Part shown: piece by piece, positions 43,568-51,127 of the stretch
Position numbering within the stretch: position 1 is the stretch's first letter
Layout: each line of letters begins with the position of its first letter
Origin: Paraburkholderia silvatlantica
Lineage (GTDB): Bacteria; Pseudomonadota; Gammaproteobacteria; Burkholderiales; Burkholderiaceae
Assembly (NCBI RefSeq): GCF_003096715.1
Contig: NZ_QEOL01000033.1
Coordinates: forward strand, 1 to 64,000
Direction: 5' to 3'
Length of the DNA stretch: 64,000 nucleotides
The notes under the pieces: model-generated
What the model was told of the DNA's origin: nothing
The model's input: the letters and a program-made list of their open reading frames with translations, nothing else
The model's database searches: none
Program-made: the position numbers and the translations under genes

Positions 43568-44617
43568 TCAGAGGCCCAGCACGCCCTTCACCTGCGCCGC
43601 ATCGACGCCGCTGCCCGCGAAGTCGTCGAACGCGTGCCCGGCCACGCGGATGAGGTGCCGCCTGATGAAATCGGCGCCTTCGCGCGCGCCGTCGTGCGGA
43701 TGCTTGAGCGCGCACTCCCATTCGAGCACCGCCCAGCCCGGATAGTCGTACTGCGTGAGCTTCGAGAAGATCGCGCCGAAGTCGATCTGCCCGTCGCCGA
43801 GTGACCGGAAGCGCCCGGCGCGCTCGACCCATCCGCTGTAGCCTCCGTACACGCCTTGCTTGCCCGTGGGGCGGAATTCCGCATCCTTCACATGAAAGGC
43901 CTTGATACGCGCGTGATAGATGTCGATGAACGCCAGGTAATCGAGCTGCTGCAGCACGAAGTGGCTCGGGTCGTAGAGGATGTTCGCGCGGGGATGATCG
44001 CCCACCGCCGCAAGAAAGCGCTCGAACGTCACGCCGTCGTGCAGGTCCTCGCCCGGATGCAGTTCGTAGCAGACGTCCACGCCCGCCGCATCGAACGCGT
44101 CGAGAATCGGCCGCCAGCGGCGCGCGAGTTCGTCGAAGGCGGTTTCGACGAGACCCGCCGGACGCTGCGGCCACGGATAGACATACGGCCAGGCGAGCGC
44201 GCCCGAAAACGTCACGTGTGCGCCAAGCCCCAGATTCTTCGAGGCGCGCGCAGCCAGCATCAACTGCTCGATGGCCCATGCCGTGCGCGCTTCGCGGTCT
44301 CCCCGCACCTGCGGCGGCGCGAAGCCGTCGAACAGCGTGTCGTAGGCGGGATGCACGGCCACGAGTTGCCCTTGCAGATGCGTGGACAGCTCGGTGATCG
44401 TCACGCCCGCGTCGTCGGCCTGCTGGCGCAGGTCGTCGCAGTACGCCACGCTCGAGGCGGCCTGCGCGAGATCGACGAGGCGCGCATCCGCGGGCACCTG
44501 GATGCCCTTGTAGCCGAGCTGGGCCGCCCAACCGGCCATGTGCGCGAAGCTGTCGAACGGCGCGTCGTCGCCGAGAAACTGCGCGAGGAAAATCGCTGGG
44601 CCCTTGATCGTCTTCAT
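43568..44617 (-). CDS. TIM-barrel sugar phosphate isomerase/epimerase
   Basis: 349-residue xylose-isomerase-like TIM barrel (AP endonuclease family 2 fold). Metal-binding residues are visible in CYELHPGED, ILYDPSHF, FHVKDAE and VLEWE, at the usual barrel positions. Related proteins are inosose dehydratases, hexulose epimerases and 3-keto-glycoside epimerases/hydrolases. Combined with the Gfo/Idh dehydrogenase, it suggests oxidation followed by isomerisation or cleavage of an imported sugar. It sits 14 bases after the binding protein gene. Confidence 0.88.
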   Translation of the reverse strand: MKTIKGPAIFLAQFLGDDAPFDSFAHMAGWAAQLGYKGIQVPADARLVDLAQAASSVAYCDDLRQQADDAGVTITELSTHLQGQLVAVHPAYDTLFDGFAPPQVRGDREARTAWAIEQLMLAARASKNLGLGAHVTFSGALAWPYVYPWPQRPAGLVETAFDELARRWRPILDAFDAAGVDVCYELHPGEDLHDGVTFERFLAAVGDHPRANILYDPSHFVLQQLDYLAFIDIYHARIKAFHVKDAEFRPTGKQGVYGGYSGWVERAGRFRSLGDGQIDFGAIFSKLTQYDYPGWAVLEWECALKHPHDGAREGADFIRRHLIRVAGHAFDDFAGSGVDAAQVKGVLGL

Positions 44618-44631
44618 CGCAAGACCTGTCC

Positions 44632-45600
44632 TCAGAAAGGCGAATCGGGGAAGTAGAACTGCTTCGCATTCTCTTTGGTGATGAGCACCGAAGGAATGAT
44701 CGTGGTGGGCGGCAGCGACTTGCCCTGCAAGCGGGCTTCGGCCGTGAGCTTGATCGCGTCGTAGATGAACTTCGGCGAATACGACACATCGGCCTTGATG
44801 AGTGGATCGCCGTCCATCACGCGCTTGACCATCTCCTTCGAACCTGCGCCGCCGAACACGATCCTGATGTCGTTGCGCTTCGCCTGATCGATCGCCTTGA
44901 GCACCCCCACGGCCATGTCGTCGTCGGCAGCCCAGACGGCGTCGATGTGCTTGAAGCGCGTGAGGTAGTCCTGCATCGTGCGGAACGCGTCGTCGCGGTT
45001 CCAGTTCGCGTACTTGGCGTCGAGGATCCTGATGCCCGGATAGTTCTTCATCACCGACGTGAACGCAGTCCAGCGCTCGTTGTCGAGCGTCGTCGGAATG
45101 CCGCGCAGCGCGACGATGTCGCCCTTGCCGCCCAGCTGCTTCGCGAGGTATTCAGCGGGAATCCTGCCGAACGCCGTGTTGTCGCCCGCAACGTAGGCAT
45201 CCTGCGCGCTCGTGTCGGTCAGGCCGCGATCGACCACCGTCACGTACACGCCCTGCTTCTTCACCTGCGCAACCGGCTGCGTAAGCGACGCCGATTCATA
45301 CGGGAAGATCACGAGCGCGTTGATCTTGTTGACCGTCACGAGGTCCTGCAGCTGGTTCGCCTGATCGGGCGCGTTCGCCGCCGTCTTGACGATGACCTTG
45401 AGGTCCGGGTGCGCCTTTTCGAGATCCTTCTTCGCCTCGTTCGCCCACCAGACAATGCCACCGGTGAACCCATGGTCGGCCGTGGGAATCGCCACGCCCA
45501 GCGTGACCTTGTCGTCGGCGCGCGCCGCGCCCGCACCGAAGGTCGCCGCTACGCCAAGCGCGAGCGCGCCCGCACACATCGTTCGAATCATCTTCTTCAT
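44632..45600 (-). CDS. Sugar ABC transporter substrate-binding protein (RbsB type)
   Basis: 322-residue periplasmic binding protein of the ribose/galactose class with a signal peptide ending at ARAD (near residue 28). Domain I begins KVTLGVAIPTADHGF and the hinge VWAADDDMAVGVLKA is typical. The start is preceded by AAAAGGAG and a stack of similar purine repeats. It feeds the permease and ATPase encoded upstream. The sugar is unknown. Confidence 0.92.
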   Translation of the reverse strand: MKKMIRTMCAGALALGVAATFGAGAARADDKVTLGVAIPTADHGFTGGIVWWANEAKKDLEKAHPDLKVIVKTAANAPDQANQLQDLVTVNKINALVIFPYESASLTQPVAQVKKQGVYVTVVDRGLTDTSAQDAYVAGDNTAFGRIPAEYLAKQLGGKGDIVALRGIPTTLDNERWTAFTSVMKNYPGIRILDAKYANWNRDDAFRTMQDYLTRFKHIDAVWAADDDMAVGVLKAIDQAKRNDIRIVFGGAGSKEMVKRVMDGDPLIKADVSYSPKFIYDAIKLTAEARLQGKSLPPTTIIPSVLITKENAKQFYFPDSPF

Positions 45601-45604
45601 GATG

Positions 45605-45643
45605 CCGTCTCCTTTTCGTCCTTTGCGTCCTTTTCGTCCTTGC
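45605..45643 (-). repeat. Purine-rich tandem repeat in the leader of the binding-protein gene
   Basis: On the coding strand four copies of an AAGGACG-like 9-base unit lie directly ahead of the start codon, the last reading AAAAGGAGACGG. Each resembles a Shine-Dalgarno core. The binding protein is usually the most abundant component, so this may boost its translation, or it may be a simple slippage product. Confidence 0.6.
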
Positions 45644-45729
45644 CGTGCGCTCCCGCGCCCCTTCCTTCGTTGCGTTTTCGCTGCCTCCTTCGACTTTCCC
45701 GCCGCCCTGCCAGCTCTGCTTCGACATCG

Positions 45730-46752
45730 CTACCGTCTGCCGCGCTGCAGGAAGGCCACCGCAATGATCGCCACGCCCTGCACCGCCGCATTCAGATACA
45801 CGCTGATGATGCTCGTGAGATTGAGAATATTGGCGATGACCGAGAGCAGCACCGCGCCGACCACGGTGCCCGCCACGCGCCCTTCGCCGCCCTTGAGCGC
45901 CGTGCCGCCCACCACCACGGCGGCGATCGCCTCCAGTTCCCACAACAGGCCCGTCGTCGGTGTGGCCGAGCCGAGGCGCGGCACATAGAGCACCGTCGCT
46001 ACGCCCACGCACACGCCCAGCAGCACGTAGGTTGCGCACTTCACGCGATCGACGCGGATCGCCGCATAGCGCGCGACCTGCTCGTTCGAGCCGATCGCCT
46101 GGACGTGGCGCCCGAACGCCGTGCGGTTGAGAATGAGCGCGCCGCCCGCCGCCGTGAGCGCGAATACCCACACGGGCACCGGAATGCCAAAGAGGCTCGC
46201 GTAATAGACCGGCCCGTAGAGATCGACGAGATTGTTCTGCAGCGTGAGCGCGCCGCCGTCGGCCAGCCACGTGAGCACCGAGCGGAAGATGCCGAGCGTG
46301 CCGAGCGTCACGATGAAAGGCTCGATGCGCCCGCGCGTGATCAGCAAGCCATGCGCGAGCCCGAAGACCGCGCCGAGCACGAGCGCGATCGCCATGCCGA
46401 TCGCGACGATCGCCAAAGGCGCAACCGCATGTTCGCCCGCGGCCAGCGTATTCATGACCCAGATCATCACGCCCGCGATCAGCGCGGCCATCGAGCCGAC
46501 CGACAGATCGATGCCGCCCGAAATGATCACGAACGTCATGCCCACGGAAATGATGCCGATGAACGAGGTGCGCGTGAGCACGTTGAGCAGGTTGCCGGCG
46601 GTGGCGAAATCGCGGTTGAGCAGCGTGCCGAGCACGCACAGCAGGATCAGGCCGATGAGCGGACCGACGCCCGCGAGGCGGTGCACGAATCGCGCCGCGG
46701 CCGAGCGCGCGCCACGGCCCTCGGACGCTGCGTCAGTGGGTGCCGGTTGCAT
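45730..46752 (-). CDS. Sugar ABC transporter permease (RbsC type)
   Basis: 340-residue polytopic permease of the ribose class with about nine or ten hydrophobic helices, including GMTFVIISGGIDLSVGSMAAL and the GTALKGGEGRVAGTVVGA loop that engages the ATPase. It overlaps the upstream ATPase gene by 20 bases. A 129-base gap separates it from the binding protein gene. Confidence 0.93.
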   Translation of the reverse strand: MQPAPTDAASEGRGARSAAARFVHRLAGVGPLIGLILLCVLGTLLNRDFATAGNLLNVLTRTSFIGIISVGMTFVIISGGIDLSVGSMAALIAGVMIWVMNTLAAGEHAVAPLAIVAIGMAIALVLGAVFGLAHGLLITRGRIEPFIVTLGTLGIFRSVLTWLADGGALTLQNNLVDLYGPVYYASLFGIPVPVWVFALTAAGGALILNRTAFGRHVQAIGSNEQVARYAAIRVDRVKCATYVLLGVCVGVATVLYVPRLGSATPTTGLLWELEAIAAVVVGGTALKGGEGRVAGTVVGAVLLSVIANILNLTSIISVYLNAAVQGVAIIAVAFLQRGRR

Positions 46753-48220
46753 GGGCGATCAGCTCCTCTTCGTTCAGATGTTCGTGCCCGAGCGTGGCGA
46801 CGAGCCGGCCCCCGCGCATCACGGCTACGCGATGCGCGAGGCCGATCAGCTCGACCAGTTCGGACGAGATCACGACGACCGCGCGCCCCGAGGCCGCGAG
46901 CCGCTGGATCAGGAAATAGATGTCGCGCTTCGCGCCCACGTCCACGCCGCGAGTGGGCTCGTCGAGCACGATCACGCGCGGGTCGGGCTGCAGGAACTTG
47001 GCGAGCGCGAGCTTCTGCTGGTTGCCGCCCGAGAGCATGCGTGCGCGGCTGTCGAGGTCGCCCGTGCGGATGCCGAATTCGCGCACCGCCTTCTCCAGCG
47101 CGCGGCGGCCCGCCTTGAGGTCGAGCAGCGGGTGACCGTAGCGCTCGAGCGTCATGAGCGTGAGGTTGTCCTGCAGCGTGAGGTTCATGTGCAGGCCGCG
47201 GCCTTTTCTGTCTTCGCTCAGGTACGTGAGGCCGTGGCGCATCGCGTCGCGCGGATGGCGCAGCGTCACGGCGCGGCCATCGATCTCGATCTCGCCCGCG
47301 TGCTTGTGGCGCAAGCCCACGATCGCCTCGAACGCCTCGGTGCGCCCCGCGCCCACGAGTCCCGCGAAGCCGAGAATCTCGCCTGCGCGCACCTCGAAGC
47401 CCAGACCCTCGACCCAGCCCGGCACGGCGAGATGCGTCACGCGCAGCGCGACGGGGGCAGTTTCGGGCGCCGCGCCTTTCTCCGGAAACATGTCGGAGAC
47501 GTCGCGGCCCACCATGAGGTTCGCCATCTGCTGGCGCGCGAGCCCCGCCGTCGCGCTCGCGGCCACGAAGCGGCCGTCGCGCATCACGACCACGTCGTCG
47601 GTGATGCTTTCCACCTCGTCGAGCTTGTGCGAGATGTAGACGAGCGTCGTGCCGGATGCGCGCAGTTTCGTCATGAGCGCGAAAAGGCGCGCGGTTTCGG
47701 CGGGCGTGAGCGTGGCCGTGGGCTCGTCCATGATGAGCAGGCGCGCGTGTCGCGAGAGCGCCTTGGCGATCTCCACGAGCTGTTTTTCCGCGACGATGAG
47801 CTCGCGCACCTTCACGTCCGGGTCGCGCGCGAGGCCGACCTGCGCGAGCAGTTCGCGCGCTTCGCGGCGCATGGCGGCGTCGTCGACGAGCCAGCCTTTG
47901 CGCTTCTCGTGGCCGAGGAAGATGTTCTGCGCGATCGTCAGGTGCTCGGCCAGGTTGAACTCCTGGTGGATCAGCACGATGCCGGCGGCTTCGGCCTCGC
48001 GCGAGCCGTCGAAGCGGCGCACCACGCCGTCCACCAGCATCTCGCCCGCGCTCGCGTTTTCGTAGCCCGCGAGAATCTTCATGAGCGTGGACTTGCCTGC
48101 GCCGTTCTCGCCCAGGAGGCCGTGAATGCGCCCCGGCGCGAGCTCGAAGCTCACGCCGTGCAGCACGCGCACGGGACCGAAGTCCTTGCGGATGTCGTTG
48201 AACTTCACGGCGACGCTCAT
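46733..48220 (-). CDS. Sugar ABC transporter ATP-binding protein (RbsA type)
   Basis: 495-residue tandem ATPase. The first domain has Walker A GENGAGKST and Walker B LLIMDEPTATLT. The second has the characteristic relaxed P-loop GLVGAGRT, signature LSGGNQQKLALAK and IVLDEPTRGVDVGAK. This is the normal layout of ribose, xylose and inositol importers. First enzyme gene of the operon after the LacI regulator. Confidence 0.95.
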   Translation of the reverse strand: MSVAVKFNDIRKDFGPVRVLHGVSFELAPGRIHGLLGENGAGKSTLMKILAGYENASAGEMLVDGVVRRFDGSREAEAAGIVLIHQEFNLAEHLTIAQNIFLGHEKRKGWLVDDAAMRREARELLAQVGLARDPDVKVRELIVAEKQLVEIAKALSRHARLLIMDEPTATLTPAETARLFALMTKLRASGTTLVYISHKLDEVESITDDVVVMRDGRFVAASATAGLARQQMANLMVGRDVSDMFPEKGAAPETAPVALRVTHLAVPGWVEGLGFEVRAGEILGFAGLVGAGRTEAFEAIVGLRHKHAGEIEIDGRAVTLRHPRDAMRHGLTYLSEDRKGRGLHMNLTLQDNLTLMTLERYGHPLLDLKAGRRALEKAVREFGIRTGDLDSRARMLSGGNQQKLALAKFLQPDPRVIVLDEPTRGVDVGAKRDIYFLIQRLAASGRAVVVISSELVELIGLAHRVAVMRGGRLVATLGHEHLNEEELIAHATGTH

Positions 48221-48258
48221 GCGCGTGCGCTCCTCCAGTGGCCTTGTCGGCGGGTTTT

Positions 48259-48286
48259 GGCGGGCGGCCTTTTTTCGCCGCCCGCC
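48259..48286. other. Strong GC-rich stem-loop between lacI-type gene and importer genes
   Basis: A perfect 10-bp stem (48259-48268 with 48277-48286) with an eight-base loop containing a T run on plus. On the minus strand, the direction of transcription here, no T run follows, so it is unlikely to end transcription. It could be a stability hairpin separating regulator and importer expression. Confidence 0.6.
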
Positions 48287-48335
48287 TCAACACCGCTGGT
48301 CTCCCCTGCTATGTGTTCGCTTACCTTCGCTGCCT

Positions 48336-49400
48336 TCACCCGCTCTCGCGCACCACCAGCCTGTGCGGCAGCAGCACGCCCGGCACGCTCGCGCGCGGGT
48401 CCGCGAAACACCGCAGCAACAGGCGCGCGGCGGTCTCGCCCAGTTCCCGCATGGGCTGCGCGATCGTCGTGAGCGGCGGGTCGATCTGCGCGGCGAGCGC
48501 GATATCGTCGAAGCCGACCACGGCGACGTCGTGCGGCACGCGCCGTCCCGCGCCGCGCAGGCCGTTGATCACGCCCACCGCGAGCGTGTCCGACACCGCG
48601 AAGATCGCGTCGGGCGCCTCGCCCGCCGGCAACTGCATGAGCGCCGCGGCGGCCTGCGCGCCCGCCTCGTAGTCGAGGCAGTTCACGTTCACGCGCCAGG
48701 CGTCGCGCATGGCGATGCCCGCTTCGCCGAGCGCGTCGCACCAGCCGTCGCGGCGCTGCTGTGCGTAGAGGTAGTGCTCGTCGGAGTTGATGAGCGCGAC
48801 ACGTCGCCGCCCCCGCGCAATCAGATGCCGCACGGCCTCGTGCGCGGCCCGGTAGTTGTCGATGCCCACATACGGCACGCCCACGTCCGGATCGAACTCG
48901 CAGCACGCGACCCACGGCAGCGCCGTCGATTCGGCGGCCAGCGCATGTTGCACGGTTGCCGGGTCAAGGCAGATCGCGCCGTCCGCGCGATGGCGGCGCA
49001 GCAGGTCGAAGTAGCTGCGCTCGCGGCCGGCGTCGGCGCCCGTGTCGCACAGCAGCAGGAAAAAACCGTGCGCTCGCGCGACGCTGTCGATGCCGCGCAC
49101 GATCTCCGCATAGAACGGGTTGCCGAAGTCGGGCACCATCGTCAGGAGCAGACGGCTTTCGGCGGTGCGCAGGTTGCGCGCGAGTTCGTTCACGCGGTAG
49201 CCGCTCATCTCGATCTCGGCGAGCACGCGCTCGCGCGTCGCGGCGCGCACGTTCGCATGGCCGTTGAGCACGCGCGACACCGTGGCGACCGAGACGCCCG
49301 CGCGCTGCGCCACCGCCGCGATCGAGCCGCCGCGCGCGGCGATGCCGGCGCTGGCGTCTTCGTGCTGCGGCTGCGGTGATCGGGACGAACGGAGGGACAT
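48336..49400 (-). CDS. LacI-family transcriptional regulator
   Basis: 354-residue LacI repressor. The helix-turn-helix is at about residues 26-48 (IAAVAQRAGVSVATVSRVLNG), slightly inset by a 25-residue N-terminal extension. Hinge region TRERVLAEIEMSGYRVNELARNLR and the sugar-binding core follow. The start follows GGAGGG. It is the first gene in line with the sugar importer operon and has a perfect palindromic operator 33 bases upstream, so autoregulation is likely. Confidence 0.93.
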   Translation of the reverse strand: MSLRSSRSPQPQHEDASAGIAARGGSIAAVAQRAGVSVATVSRVLNGHANVRAATRERVLAEIEMSGYRVNELARNLRTAESRLLLTMVPDFGNPFYAEIVRGIDSVARAHGFFLLLCDTGADAGRERSYFDLLRRHRADGAICLDPATVQHALAAESTALPWVACCEFDPDVGVPYVGIDNYRAAHEAVRHLIARGRRRVALINSDEHYLYAQQRRDGWCDALGEAGIAMRDAWRVNVNCLDYEAGAQAAAALMQLPAGEAPDAIFAVSDTLAVGVINGLRGAGRRVPHDVAVVGFDDIALAAQIDPPLTTIAQPMRELGETAARLLLRCFADPRASVPGVLLPHRLVVRESG

Positions 49401-49432
49401 GGGCGAAGTCAGGCGCAACCAAACGCGAGCGG

Positions 49433-49452
49433 AAATGTAATCGATTACATTT
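49433..49452. promoter_or_regulatory. LacI-family operator, perfect 20-bp palindrome
   Basis: AAATGTAATCGATTACATTT is fully symmetric around a central CG, the standard form of LacI-family sites. It lies 33 bases ahead of the lacI-type start and about 120 bases ahead of the minus-10 TACAAT (49571-49576) of the opposing methyltransferase gene. Confidence 0.85.
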
Positions 49453-49656
49453 TTGGTACGAGAACCGCAAAACAGCAAGGCGCACGAAGCCAGGACAAAC
49501 ACCGATCCGTCCGTGCTCTCCGCCCGCCGCCGGGCTGCCGGCGGCGCGGCCAGGCCAGAAGCCGGTTTGCTACAATTCTGCGATTGCCCGGCGCCCTTTT
49601 GCCGGGCTTCGACACGAACCGACACGAACCGATCCCGACCACAACGCCGAGTCAAC

Positions 49657-50310
49657 ATGAACATCGAACAAGCGCGTTTCAACATGATCGAACAGCAGAT
49701 TCGCCCCTGGGAAGTGCTCGACCAGGACGTGCTGAACCTGCTGTCGATCGTCAAGCGTGAGCATTTCGTCCCCGAGGCCTATGCCGCCCTCGCGTTCGCC
49801 GACCTCGAAGTGCCGCTGCCGAACGGCCAGCACATGATGGCGCCGCGCGTCGAAGCGCGCGTGCTGCAGGAGCTCGCGGTGAAGAAGCATGAGAGCGTGC
49901 TGGAAATCGGCGCGGGCTCCGGCTACATGGCGGCGCTGCTCGCGCACCGCGCGCAGAAGGTGCTGACCGTGGAGATCGACACGGAACTCGCCGAATTCGC
50001 GCGCGCGAACTTCGTCAGGAACGGTGTGCTCAACGCCGAAGTCGCGCTCGGCGACGGCGCGCGCGGCTGGGCCGCGAATGCGCCGTACGACGTGATCTGC
50101 GTCTCGGGCGGCCTGCCGGTCGTGCCGCAGGAACTGCTCGAGCAGCTCAAGGTGGGCGGACGTCTGGCCGCTTTCGTGGGCGGCGCGCCCGTCATGGAAG
50201 CGCAGATCATCACGCGCATCGACGAGAAGCAGTTCCGCATCGCCGGCGTGTTCGAGACGTATGTCGAACCGCTGCAGAACGCCGTGCATCCGCCGCGCTT
50301 CAAGTTCTGA
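49657..50310 (+). CDS. Protein-L-isoaspartate O-methyltransferase family protein
   Basis: 217-residue SAM-dependent methyltransferase of the Pcm family: RFNMIEQQIRPWEVLD at the N-terminus, HMMAPRVEARVLQELA, and motif I VLEIGAGSGYMAALLA. The usual Pcm segment PQPYVHARM is altered here to NGQHMMAPRV, a subgroup common in Burkholderiales next to a rhodanese and toluene-type efflux genes, and its true substrate is uncertain. ATG at 49657 chosen; TACAAT minus-10 at 49571-49576. Confidence 0.88.
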   Translation: MNIEQARFNMIEQQIRPWEVLDQDVLNLLSIVKREHFVPEAYAALAFADLEVPLPNGQHMMAPRVEARVLQELAVKKHESVLEIGAGSGYMAALLAHRAQKVLTVEIDTELAEFARANFVRNGVLNAEVALGDGARGWAANAPYDVICVSGGLPVVPQELLEQLKVGGRLAAFVGGAPVMEAQIITRIDEKQFRIAGVFETYVEPLQNAVHPPRFKF

Positions 50311-50388
50311 GCGCGGCCAACCTGTCGCATCGCCGGGTGCCTTTGACGGTGGCCGGCCTTTTCGGCCTTTTACCCGATTGAGTGTTCC

Positions 50389-50712
50389 ATGCAGAATCTG
50401 ACCGCCCCCGCCCTCGCCGAATGGCTTGCCGACACCTCGCGCGAGACTCCCGTGCTGCTCGACGTGCGCGAGCCGTGGGAAATCGAAACGGCAAAGATCG
50501 CCGGCAGCCTGTCGATCCCCATGCGCGAGATCCCCGCGCGCAGCGAGGAGCTGGACGACGAGGCGCAGATCGTCTGCATTTGCCACCATGGCGCACGCAG
50601 CGCCCAGGTGGCGATGTTCCTCGAGTCGCGCGGCTACACGAAGGTATTCAACCTGCAAGGCGGCATCGATGCCTGGTCGCGTCAGGTCGACTCCAGGGTG
50701 CCGACGTACTAG
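50389..50712 (+). CDS. Single-domain rhodanese-like sulfurtransferase
   Basis: 107-residue rhodanese domain with LLDVREPWEIETAKIAGSLSIPM and the catalytic cysteine in ICHHGARS (here CHHGARS). It likely handles a persulfide or thiosulfate sulfur in the cytoplasm. It follows the Pcm-like gene after 78 bases and ends with a terminator, so both are probably one transcript. Confidence 0.92.
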   Translation: MQNLTAPALAEWLADTSRETPVLLDVREPWEIETAKIAGSLSIPMREIPARSEELDDEAQIVCICHHGARSAQVAMFLESRGYTKVFNLQGGIDAWSRQVDSRVPTY

Positions 50713-50744
50713 GCAGGCGCCCGCCAGCTTAAGAAAATGCGCAG

Positions 50745-50770
50745 AAGGGCGCGGCTTGGGCCGCGCCCTT
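50745..50770 (+). terminator. Terminator after the rhodanese gene
   Basis: A perfect 11-bp GC-rich stem (50745-50755 with 50760-50770) and four-base loop TTGG, followed by TGTCATTT. The T run is weak. Confidence 0.7.
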
Positions 50771-50833
50771 TGTCATTTCCGGGCGCATCTCTTCGTCCGG
50801 CTTCCTGCTGCACGAGCGCGGCGCTCATGCACA

Positions 50834-50906
50834 ACGATGCAGCGCGCCCTGCCGCACCGATTGCTCCACCTCATGCATGTGCGCACTGAGACGATGCAGC
50901 GCGCCC
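50834..50906. repeat. Direct repeat upstream of the urt promoter
   Basis: ACGATGCAGCGCGCCC occurs at 50834-50849 and again at 50891-50906. The two copies are 57 bases apart and 110-180 bases upstream of the sigma-54 promoter, the distance at which NtrC-like activators bind. A TGCACCA half-site of NtrC type is at 50922-50928. Confidence 0.7.
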
Positions 50907-51013
50907 GAACATGCATCCCGTTGCACCACAATCGCTCGCCCTTTGCACGGCCAACGATGCGCCCCGCATCGACGCGCGCCCTGTGGGACAAGCCTCGCGC
51001 ATTCCCTTTGCGC

Positions 51014-51029
51014 TGGCACAACGCTTGCA
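51014..51029 (+). promoter_or_regulatory. Sigma-54 promoter of the urt operon
   Basis: TGGCACAACGCTTGCA matches the sigma-54 consensus TGGCAC-N5-TTGCA exactly, with GG and GC 12 bases apart. It lies about 100 bases upstream of urtA. This predicts nitrogen-starvation control through NtrC, as for other urea importers. Confidence 0.88.
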
Positions 51030-51127
51030 GAAGGGTATGCGCAAGACTGGCCACACACAAACCGGGCGGCGCGCAGGACGACCACGCGCCATGGCCCACG
51101 ACTCACTCACGGACAAGAGGCACAAAA

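Noticed and set aside
48259..48286. Hairpin as terminator between the LacI gene and importer genes
   Set aside because: The T run is in the loop on the plus strand; on the transcribed minus strand no T run follows the stem.
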